From assembly GCA_026874595.1 (NCBI GenBank), contig CM049311.1, positions 66,530,453 through 66,594,452 on the forward strand: a stretch of 64,000 bases of DNA. The letters are read 5' to 3'. The translations under genes were made by a program, and so were the position numbers. Positions 50,625 through 61,623 of this stretch are shown here, piece by piece; the first letter of the stretch is position 1; each line of letters opens with the position of its first letter. The notes below the pieces were generated by a model, which was given only the letters and a program-made list of their open reading frames with translations, was not told where the DNA came from and made no database searches. This stretch comes from Sipunculus nudus (Eukaryota; Annelida; Sipuncula; Golfingiida; Sipunculidae).

Positions 50625-53238
50625 CAAATAAGGGAAACCCGTATCTGATGATATACAATATATAACACAAAACATAACATAACACAGAATCCCGCGGTCT
50701 GGCTCAGTGGTCGCCTATATAAAGGTAAACTGATTGAAAAGCTAAAAAGTTTGTAAATGCATGAAAGCAATTTAACTGCAAGAAGGAATGATGAATATGT
50801 ATACGACTAAAGATATAGTTGTCACATGCATGCGAAGTTTATATGTAAACTTTTAAGGACTTTTCTTTGTTCAACAAACTGAGCGTCGTTTTGTCTGAAC
50901 AGTCACCTATTTTCTAAATCATACAATCAATATATGTTAATTAATAGAGTTCACGGTTTCGTCATTATATTTCCTTCTGAAATATCTTTATACTTCAGGA
51001 TATCCTTAGGATATTATATGTACATTAAATTAAAATTCCAGGCAAAAATACATAGAAATAACATCACTGATTCAATTAAACTGATTAAATATCCAGGAAT
51101 ACTGGTATAATCTGCCCTTTAGAATAATCATTATAAGTTTCCACTTGCATTTATTTTCAGGAAAATATTTTTTTCTCATTTAGTTAAAAAGCGAAATATA
51201 TGCATGGATACAATTCATGAGTAATTAGATTTGTCAAATATTCTGGAAAGTTTCATTTTTTTATTTTAATTTTGCTCATGACTCCTATCTTTAAACTTAT
51301 AATAAATCTAATAAAATACAGACAATTATTTTTAAATTGATACCTGGACCCTTAAACCAGAAAAATAAAGCAAACAGTCGGCTCTTTCCTGATTGTATTC
51401 TATAGGTGGATTTACCAGTCGAGCCAAAAATGCATGAAAATGTATGAAATTTAGACCAAATTTTCAGTAGGATAGAAAATATGTTCCTCGATTTTTAAAT
51501 TGGGTCATGGTTACAACATGAAGCTTAACCCATTTTCGAAGATGTTTGTTTTATGAGAGAAAGTTTTCAGTATTAATGCACGTGATGGATTTGAAGAGAT
51601 CGAAGCGAGAGGAATAATTACCAACAAGTTTGCTAATGTTTAGATGCTTTTCACTATAAAAAAAACAAGATTGATCCGTGAACAACAGACAGTAGTAAAT
51701 TTGTTCTAGGGTGTTATCTAATCCGGGCTTCATCGAACACGGTTAACATATACACATCATGTTTTATATTATATTGACAGAGAATAAGCCCAAACTTCCA
51801 TGTTCTTAAGCTTGCATAACCTGCATTATGTACCCAATACAAACATTAGGAATGCTGTCCTTATTATGGGTTCATTTGTTTTGAATAAATGAATTTTCAG
51901 GAAGAATCAAGACCATTTATATTTCTTATTTTTATGGACAATACATTCCAATTTTCACCTTCACCAGGGGAAAAAATGATTTTTTATTTTGTTCTTTTCT
52001 CACAAGTGGTATATATATATATAGTTTATTTCGTAAATTATAAAATTTGGAATCGTCGCGCGTCTCTGGAAGTAGTTTCATCAAATATAAATATCATAAA
52101 TTGGTAATCAGTTATTGACCATTTTGAACAACCATTCAAGTTTTTTTCATAGACATCTTGGATTTATAATATTTTAAAATTGCAATTTTTTAGAAGCTTT
52201 GAGACATAAATTATTTATTGGCAATCAATGCATTAGTTATTCAGGCACTATTTTTTAATATTCTTAGATGTACATTCAAGCCCAATAGCTCAAAGGATTT
52301 AGGTCACAGTGAACTGAAATAGGTTTCCAAGCAGATTCGTAATGGACCTCCATAAGTGTAACAATAGAAGATTAAAAGGCTAACGGATATAAATTTTGCC
52401 CCGTTTGACTGACTGGGTGCTCAAAATATTTTTTACAGCTTGTAGTTCGCACATGTCACTATACGACATCATTTAAAGCTTTTCAGTCAGCTGAGCTAAA
52501 AACTGGCACCCGTTAATGATGTAGGGGTGATCACTGTCGTCCCTGTGACAGTCAAACATTTGTAAGATTGTTAGCCTCCACCTCAAGGATGGAGTGGATG
52601 GGGGGGGGGGGGGGGGGCTACAGGTTATACACAAGGAAGTACATATGGCCAAGATTATTTATTATTTCTACGGAGTCTACATTCTGTATTATTATTGGGT
52701 CATCCGTAATAACAAATATAAGGGAAGAACCAAAGTGTACATGAACAAGCATTTACACCAAATAACCTGTAGGACTTGTCCCCTCTTGCAATTACGGGAC
52801 GTAACTATATATATATACTGTATAACAGACAACTGGCACTGTAATTTGTATCGTGTAATCACCTACGTTTGTGTGCCTATAGAAATGGGGAATTCAAAAG
52901 TCCCCAATCATATAATTATAATTATATATAAATACTGAGACACACGAGCTCCATTTTTGTTATGCTGAATCATCTATTTTCTTCAGATGGTATGCCTTGT
53001 ATTGATTTAAAAATCTCATAATTTACATCTTTTAATTATTTAGTTCTCTGATAAAACTGGAATGTTCTTCTGTGGCAGCATCACACACAATCTCCGTTAT
53101 CTCAGAAAACCATGTTTAACAGGGCACACAAATGTATAAATACAAAAACAAAACACTTTATACAAGTCTTGTCACTAAATACATATAGTACTTGACACAG
53201 TTAACTGCATTATTTTTAAAAAGATAACAGACAGAGAC

Positions 53239-53277
<39 letters not shown>

Positions 53278-53829
53278 AAAATATTTATGTATGTTAATAT
53301 AATGATAATTATGTATATCCTTTATGTATGTCAATATAATATAGTTTCTCATTAAATACACGACATTTGGTATGTGTGTTCTTGTATCAGAGCTTTTTTC
53401 TTCGTTATGTGTATCATTTAAATTTTTATCAGGTCAAATTCATGTACCATATATTATGTAAACACATGTACATTTAAGATCCTATGTTCCGATTTCCTTT
53501 GCATAGATTACTCACATTTAACAACATTTACACTGCGGTCCCTTGTGCCAATGCAGCTGTTCTTGTTTGAAAAAGATACTTAGTGTTTAACATAAAAATC
53601 ATGTGCTCTACAGTTCGAATCACACTTTAATTCGAGCACACATTTTCGATTTTCTGACGTCAATTCTGTTGATAATTTTCTTGATTTTCCAAGCCTGTTT
53701 CCCGTCATTTCGAGATTCAGATTGTTCAGCGCCAGCATACTGTATGTCTAGTGCTGATGGAAAGGTTTTGAGGTCTTTTTGATCTGTCATCTAATAACCA
53801 TAAAATTTTAATTTATTCGATAACCAGGG
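50625..53829. other. Duplicon E non-coding sequence shared with D and B
   Basis: 50650-52010 matches D 37670-39118. 52250-53820 matches B 12110-13860. It contains a poly-G run at 52600-52617 and a (TA)n tract at 53244-53275. No coding region is supported. Confidence 0.6.
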
Positions 53830-54440
53830 AACCACAGTCGTAGAAAAGAGGCGGTAGTGGCGACTGACTGCGATTTTCTGGTATTAAACAGCAATGGTCA
53901 CATATGGACAAGACTATCACACGAACATCGCACGAGCACCTTCGAATTGTCGCACATGGCTTGTGTAGGGACCAGTCACACATACCTACGATCGACTACG
54001 ATCACCTTCTACTTCATTGTCATGACCAGTCTTCCCCGTTCACCTGCGATTCGTCATATGAGATAAGCCTTTTAAGGTCTTGTCTCACTGCATTTTATGC
54101 AACCATACGACTTCTCGTATAAAATTGCTATACCGATCGATCGTTGAATGAGAAGATGTGTCCTATGATAACGTAGAAGCATATTGTCGGCTGAAAGTGG
54201 TTAAGACCATCGTCAGACGGACTTAAGGTAATATTTCGACGCACAAGAACAACTAACGATCAGCTACGTCTACCCATTATAACGCCAGTTGTCGGGAGGT
54301 TTTGTGCAGGATGAAAGACCTTCCTACCATTTTTTTCTTGCGACCACCAACGATCTCCAGTGTTCTGTCGTACGACCGTCTGACGATTGTCCGTGACGTC
54401 AGAGAAACTATTCGTAATTGATCATATCCCTTAGTATGAC
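53830..54440. repeat. CCTACGATCG-word block (duplicon E copy)
   Basis: Counterpart of 39640-40110, upstream of the minisatellite. Confidence 0.6.
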
Positions 54441-54446
54441 CGGGCG

Positions 54447-54605
54447 TTAGGGAATTAAGAAAATCATAAATTAGGAAAACCTGGGTGTTAAGATAATTAA
54501 GAAAATAAAAAATTAGGAAAATATGGGTGTTAAGAGAATTCAGAAATTCATAAATCAGGAGAATCTGGATGTTAAGAGAGCTGAGAACACCAGAAACTAG
54601 GAAAA
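54447..54605. repeat. Minisatellite (unit about 42 bp), copy in duplicon E
   Basis: Three to four imperfect units. Confidence 0.75.
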
Positions 54606-54660
54606 ACAGAATTTGAACGTGTTAATACCATCAGGTTTGTATATAAATCCATATGTATGT

Positions 54661-56124
54661 CAGACATGGTGTCATAATTGATATAGTTAATCGATTACGA
54701 TTACAATTACTTTAAAACTAAATGATTACGATTACGATCATAAATTCATGTAAACGATTACGATCACGATTTCTTTATGTTTACTTCAAAAATTAATCTT
54801 TATTACAGCCAAGATTACAAACCTTATTATTGCTTAAATCAAAGACAAGTATGGCATAATATACTTTATTTCAAATGCATCAAAGGAAAGAAGCTTGTGC
54901 AAAGCATTGAGAGAGTAGTTAGTCCCCTCAAGATATGAAATGGATGAAATAGTCTGAAGGAATTATCCACATCACTTAAAATGCTTGTTGCACTTTATTG
55001 TTGATTTGCTCATATATACCAATGAGGGGGTTGCTTAGCTGAGTGTTTTAATGCTCTAGAGCTCTGAATGGGCCACAAAGCTCCCCTGGCTGCGGGGTCT
55101 GCAGCCTATCCTGCACAGCAGTCCCTTGACTGTTGACTTTTTCATGATTTTGCAGGGCAGGATGGGTAAAAAAATATATTTTTTAATGCGGTTTTTGTGG
55201 TCCTAAAGAATGGTTGTTGTAACATTGAGGATATTGTTACATTTACCAAAATGAAATGCCCAGGTCTGTTCAATTGCTTTGATTATTCCATTAATGCCAT
55301 GAGAGAGCTCACTGTATTGAACTGGTGAAATCTAAATTCTCTGATTTTTTTACAGATTCGAATTTGCAGTTACCACTGGACATGATGTTGTACAAATGTA
55401 CCTGTCCATATTGTTGTCTGTTTAGACTGTTTAGATTCTCAGTCTATACTCGTGGCCAGTCTTACATATTACATATCATGGCCTAGAGTAGAGCACCAGA
55501 ATGATTACCTGTGACCTAATAATAGCCACTGCATGGGCTGCATCTGGTCTGTTACCAGCTGGGTATAGCTTTACATATCCCACAGAGCCTGAGCATGAGG
55601 TGTTCTGGTGCCAAAGACCAATAGTTGGTTCAGTGAACTGCTTTGACAAACAGTATGCTGCATAGAAGCCATGCTCTTTTGATATCTATCTTCGTGTACA
55701 CTTCCTGGACCGAAGCTGGACTCCCTCTATAGTACCATACCATAATTAGCTGATCATTACTAAACAGGATTAACCTGTGTTTGTGAAATACAAGATGTAA
55801 AAAAAAAATGATCAAATACTGTCCTCCAGCTAGTGCAGCTCGTGTCTCTGGGTATACATAACAGAAGTTTACTCCTTAGTGTCTGAATTTTGTCTTATAT
55901 TCAGTAAAGATGCATGTAAATGGAAAACATAAAGGGTCGTACTTGTTTATTTACCATTAAAATGTAAAAACTGATCCTTTCAGTAACGATTGCAAAACTT
56001 TGCTTTAAAAATAAATGTAACCGATTACAATTACAATGACAAACATAAATACAATTACGATAACAAATATAAACAAAAATGTTATCGATTCTAATCGATT
56101 AAGATTACGATTACCCCATGTCTG
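54661..56124. mobile_element. hAT-like insertion downstream of gene E
   Basis: The 1464-base insert has inverted ends CAGACATGG / CCATGTCTG, subterminal runs of ATCGATTACGATTACAATTA-type words in opposite orientation at both ends, and imperfect 8-bp flanks ATGTATGT (left) and TTATATGT (right). Duplicon D carries the uninterrupted sequence TATGTATGTCCTAAGAG at about 40494. No transposase frame is seen, so it is non-autonomous. Confidence 0.7.
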
Positions 56125-56572
56125 TTATATGTCCGAAAAGAAAACAAATCAGACGCTTATTGGTCAGATACATGGAAAAGACTTTGACTTATGGCACTTT
56201 GACCTCTCTCCGGTTATTGACAGCTGGTGGTTATGAACTATTGCAGAGATTTTCACAAAATGACACTAGTGTACAGGCCCTGTATTAGTGTTAATCATTC
56301 ATCAGTGCCAAAGATCAAGTTTGGCACGTATAGACTTGTTCTTTGGCACTGAAGAATAATTAACACTAATACAATATAGAGGAAACAGAGTCAGAGCATA
56401 TAAGCCGTGGTTTTACATACCCACCACAAATAAGAAAATTATGTCGTGCGACTACAAATTATATATGTTTCTGACACTCTAGATATCCATTCTTGTATAA
56501 AATTTATGATCAATTTTGTGATGTAACATTATTGGCTCCTGGCAAATAACATATACACAGTGTTGTCCATCA

Positions 56573-59023
56573 TCACTTTTCCTTGGACACCGAGGAAATT
56601 GAGGACCGCTCTGATCTGAGAGAGACACGCGATGACGCAATGGAGAGAGAGTCCACCGACGGGAGGCCAACATGCTCAAGGCGGGATGTGATATCTTCCA
56701 CTTTAGACTGCAGGTTCACCATCTTCCTGTACTGGTCATATTGCCACGCCTCCAAGGTCTGTATCTTCATGGTCTGCTGGTCGTTCTGAGCCACCAAAGT
56801 TTCAATAATTTGTCCCTTCTCCTGTAAAGAAAAAAAAAGTAAACTTTAATTTTTTTAAACGAATATTTAAAACAATCTTAGAGATACCAAGCAGTAGGGC
56901 AAAAAAATTTATTTCATGTACCGGTACCGTTTTTATTAATTTTTGGTAAACGACTCAGTAGGCATTTATACTCGGGCTGGAAAGCCTAACCGGACGCTAT
57001 TTCGCTGGTCGTAAACTAAAATGACGCTAGTTAAAGGGTGCCCGCATATCCTTGAACAAATAGAGGCATGCTGTGGTATAATTAAAGTAGGCCAAAGTGT
57101 TTTTCTAAAAAAGTAGTAATATAGCTCAATTTGTTCCCTGGCCTTTTTACCTGTGATATTAACCTCTGTGTATATATACGATACCATTCATTCATACCTC
57201 TCCTGTGCTTTTGTTTGCCATACATGCAAATATGATATGAAGATTCTGGTGAATGAGCTCTTTTCTCAAGCTATGCTTTCATACCAATACGGGCTTGTCC
57301 TGCTTTGGTCTGTTCGCTGTATGTCAAGTATTATATTCTTTTCTTTATTACGGATCTCCAGGTTTACTTAATCAAGATAGACCAACCCTCCCGTTTTTAG
57401 ATAATTTATCATTTCTAGAAAATAAACATTTCAAATTTGATTAAAATTGCTTAAAATGTATGTTCTGGATCAGGGGAAAATGTGATCCGTAGTCTAAGCC
57501 TACACGGGTACCTACATGACTTTGTTTTACTTCTTTTTTCTTCTCAGCTAAACATTATGCTTGTCTACACATGCAATGTACATAAAGAATGTAGAGAAGA
57601 TATTAAAAATAATGATACAATGATAACGATTGTTATCAAGAGGGTGATGAGAGTATTACTTTATCAGTTTGCCTATGCTTTTCTTATAATATTGAGGACG
57701 ATTATGGCGATGATGATTATGTTGATTATCATTATAATAATGATGATGATAATGGAATTATATTTTCTCACCCTCCTAGGGTTAGTATTCTCATAATATG
57801 GACTAGGACCAAGGATTATGCGTTAATTATGTAATTATTAAGGTGATAGTAATAAACATTATGCTGATACTATAATTATAATTTTTTTATGGGGAGGATG
57901 ATGACGAAGATGTTGCTGCTGATGATCATGGGGATTTCCTTTTCCTCATGATAAGAAGAGAAACATGGACTAACTGTGCATTTTTTTGTAATTTAAAACA
58001 TAATACAGATGATCAGACTGGAAATAAAAATTCCCCACCTGCTATATTGATTTCAAATAATAAAATTCTACGATGACTGTGATGATGACAATTATGATTA
58101 TGATGACGACGACGACGAAAATGATGATGATATGACAATGATGATGACGATGATGTACAAAGTTGCCAATGATGAAGACGATGATGATGATGATGAATAT
58201 AAGAACGACGACGATGATGATAACGATGGTGATAACCTTACCTTGTCGTCTTCTTCCAGATTGATCATCCTCCGCTGCAACTGCTCCACGTGTGATGTGT
58301 GTGTTGAGATGATGCTTTCAATCTCTCTATCCTTCTCCTGCAGCATCTTCTGCAGCGCAAGCAGAGCCTGGGCTTTCTCGGAATTCATGGAGTCCATGCT
58401 CTTGCGCATCTCGTCCAGAGCTTTGGTAGTCTCCGCCAGTTTGGACCTCGTTTCTTGAAGCTCAATCTTCTGACGATGTCTGACCCTCTCTAGTGTCCTA
58501 ATGTGACGGTGAAGGTTTTCTTGTTCCTCTCGGAGCTGTGAAGAATCCTCTGTCAGTTTTGAGTTCTCTTCTTTTAGGTCGCCCAGGACCGTGGCCATCT
58601 GGTCTGTGTAGGTTTTTATACGCTCCACTGGGGTCGCCCCAGTGTCTGCTGAATCATCATCGTGGGACACAGTTTGAAGAAGCTGTGTGCAGATGTTGTT
58701 CAAATCATCCTCAAGACCTAACGATGATATTGTTAATAATAATAGAAATAAGAAGAGCAAGAAGATCATAATAATGATAAAATATATTTCGTAGTGAATG
58801 AATTGTTATATCAGCAAAAATAATAATATTGTTTATAAGAATAATAATATAGTCACATAGTGCCATCCAACTGAACGATAATTCTGAATTGGCTACAGAA
58901 CTTATGCCCATTGAAATTGGGTCAAGGTCAAATTAAATATCAGCTGCAAATCTGTCACCTATGACTGATATTGTGTCTAAATGTCAGGGGTTTCATTTAA
59001 ATCAGCATTCTTAAGATATGTTT

Positions 59024-59064
<41 letters not shown>

Positions 59065-61611
59065 TATATATATATATTTGTGTGTGTGTACTTGTCCCAA
59101 CTTTGTTAATCCTCTCACGCATGTGAGAGATACCCTTCACTTTTGAAGATTAATTGACGCTACTGCATATAATGCAGAAAATGGGAGATTACCACTAAAC
59201 ATTTATGAAAGGTAAAGAGCAATAAACAAGAAAAGACGAAATGAAATAAGATGCACAAGATTAAGTCAGGAAGATCTCAACACAAAAGCCACACTTCAAT
59301 GGACAGAAGAGGCACAGTTATGGTGGTTCTGTAACAAACGGAGGATGGAAGAAAACAGATAAACATAAAAGGTTCGGTACATCAAAATGACCAGACCAAA
59401 CGAGACCAAGGAACAAACAGGACAAAGGAGTGAGATTTTGAGAGAGAGTTTGATAGCAAGAGGGATGGACCAGAGCGAGGACAGAAGTGGGTCAAATAAG
59501 TATGAAGGTCTTCAATATAAGTAGATATAACCAAAAAGATAAACATGCTAGTCCGTGGATTTTCCAAGACATACTTAGGCATGTGGTTGAATATTTTAGC
59601 GAGACACTCCAAGGAAAATAAAATTGGCACAGGCGCAATAAGTGTCGTGGCACTAAGTTTATGAACCAGGGCTGGCTTAACCAAATAATAATGGGTGTAA
59701 GTAATATGATTTGACATACCCATTCACGGTATATGATTAAAGATAAGCTATATTTTTACTCATAAAAAGGCGGTTATTTCTACAAAAATAACAAAAGAAT
59801 AAATAAATGAATATTGCTACCTCCAAGTTTATTCTCCAGCTCCTGGGTACGGTTATCCCATAAGTTTTTCTTTGTCTGTAAAAGCTCTGCCATCTGTTTC
59901 TGTAACTTTGTCGGTTTATTGGTTCCAACATCTTGTATCACCTTGCTGACCTCTTCGTGCACCTCTGGCACGACCACCTGCTTCGCCTTCCAGGCGCACT
60001 CTAAACCTTCGCCTAAGTCCTTGTAACCTTTGCCCTTCAGGATCAGGCAGAATTCATCGAAGTGCTTCACAGTTTTTGCTTTGAGCAATTCAATTAGTCT
60101 GTACCCCCGATTCTTGTTCCGTTGTAGCTAAAATTAATAGAAAAGATTAGAAATAAGTTTTATTTTTCCTGGAGAAAACATGTGATGTGAATATATGTCT
60201 TTTTACATGAAAATTGTTTGATGTACACGGTTGCAAATCCCACAGGCAAACCAACCGACCATACGTAAGTTTAAAGTTAATATGCATGGACAAATCCAAA
60301 GATATTATTAAACCAAAAAACATATTTAACAACAAATTTGAATGTGTTTAATTTTCTTTTTATAAAATATGTATTAATAAAAGTTATCTTCTTAATGTTA
60401 TTAAAATAAACAATTGGGGTTTGAGGCAATCGAAAAACCTAAAATATTTAATTTGATCGAACTTGGACGCAGGATACTTGTATATCCATATGCTTCTATT
60501 TATTTGCTGTTTGAAATAAATGCCAATCCGCCAGGAGGTATCATTTTTCCAATGGTTGGTTAGTTGGTGTGACAGAATGTAAGAGCAAAGAGTTCTGAAC
60601 AGTTTTGGTGACATTTCGTGTAGGGTTAGGATAATACCTAAGCAGGAGGCAATAAGGTTCACGATATATTTGTTAATCACATGATTACATTCCATTATGG
60701 CACAGGGCTATTACTATGTCTAGAACCAGAGGCTCTCATGGATATTAGGGGTTACTTTTTCTATTGCAGTTTGCCGTGTTGACAGATCCTCTGAAGAATA
60801 CACGGGACAATTGGGTTAGAATACTGGCGGAGGTGTATGGCCTTCGACTACGCATCTACTTTATGGATGTATCTAAATGACATTAGTTGAAATATATTCG
60901 TCTATGTGAACTAAATACGACTAAGGTCTGGAACGGATTTGAATTAAATATGTGGAATGGAGGGTGTGTTGAGGATAAAAAGTCCTGTATGTAGAGATGA
61001 TTGAAAATACTGGTTATAACTACAGGTGCTCCACGATGAAGGAGGTTTCCGCTGTCTTGGTGTCTACTTCTACTGTGAGTTAAACAATCATTCCTGCTTC
61101 GTTTGGTTGTAATTATAATTTTGCAAAGATCTGAGTCAATGAAATTTGTCCAATATTCCTAGTGTAATTAAAACAAACAATTTGGTTATGAGGCAATATC
61201 AAAAACAGAACTATTTAATTTAAACGAACTTGAAGAGAGAGTTCAGAAGCCTAAGCCTGTATGGACGTCCTTGCGTGACCAGGTATACTTGTATAAAAAA
61301 CCGCATAGAGACCAAGTTACAATTCGTTTGTATTCCTTCTAGCCAATCCTTTGTGAATAATACAAATGAAACAACGGTTAAAAAATATTTGAGAAAAGCA
61401 GGCTACTTACCAACACTTTATCCACTTCTTCTCTTGCCAGGACCCTGTTCCTGAACAACTTGATCAGGTCGTCGTTCCAGTGGACCTTCCCTACGATACT
61501 CGCCTGGTTGTCTGTGAGAACTTTCTTCCATTTATCGTTCTCCAAAGCCGTATTGTCTGCTGACCGTTTCCTCCCAGCACTTTTGGGACCTCTAGTATTT
61601 TTGGCTGACAT
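56573..61611 (-). CDS. Gene E: CARD plus coiled-coil protein, four coding exons
   Basis: Coding exons 61611..61411, 60127..59821, 58717..58242 and 56821..56573 (minus), phases 0, 1 and 0, give 410 residues. Donors are GTAAGT, GTAGCA and GTAAGG; acceptors TTTTAG, CGTTAG and TTACAG. The ATG is 12 bases inside an exon with a TTACAG acceptor. Domains: basic N-terminus (GRKRSADNTALE); CARD at about 28-110 with WNDDLIKLFRNRVL, RGYRLIELLKAK (RG at 74-75) and FCLILKGKGYKDL; linker; coiled coil from about residue 145 (LHRHIRTLERVRHRQKIEL, RSKLAETTKALDEMRK, THTSHVEQLQRRMINLE); serine-rich tail (SLRSERSSISSVSKEK). This is the cleanest copy and the best reference for the family. It lacks the upstream block that could provide a 5' exon in B and D, so its promoter may differ. 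Confidence 0.82.
58069..58238. repeat. GAT/GAC trinucleotide-rich tract in intron 3 of gene E
   Basis: Adjacent to the exon 3 donor. Intron read-through in the exon 3 frame would add about 47 serine-rich residues. Confidence 0.9.
59025..59078. repeat. (TA)n microsatellite in intron 2 of gene E
   Basis: At the same intron position as the tract at 43573 in gene D. Confidence 0.95.
60690..61085 (+). pseudogene. Decayed immunoglobulin V-type domain block in intron 1 of gene E (opposite strand)
   Basis: Plus-strand pieces: LCLEPEAL, LKNTRDNWVRILAEVYG, LRIYFMDVSK, VWNGFELNM and CSTMKEVSAVLVSTSTVS, ending at GTGAGT. Frame changes and stops are present. The Trp-Val-Arg following a conserved block and the terminal G-strand are the V-set-like cues. 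Confidence 0.45.
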
Positions 61612-61623
61612 ATCGTCAATTGT

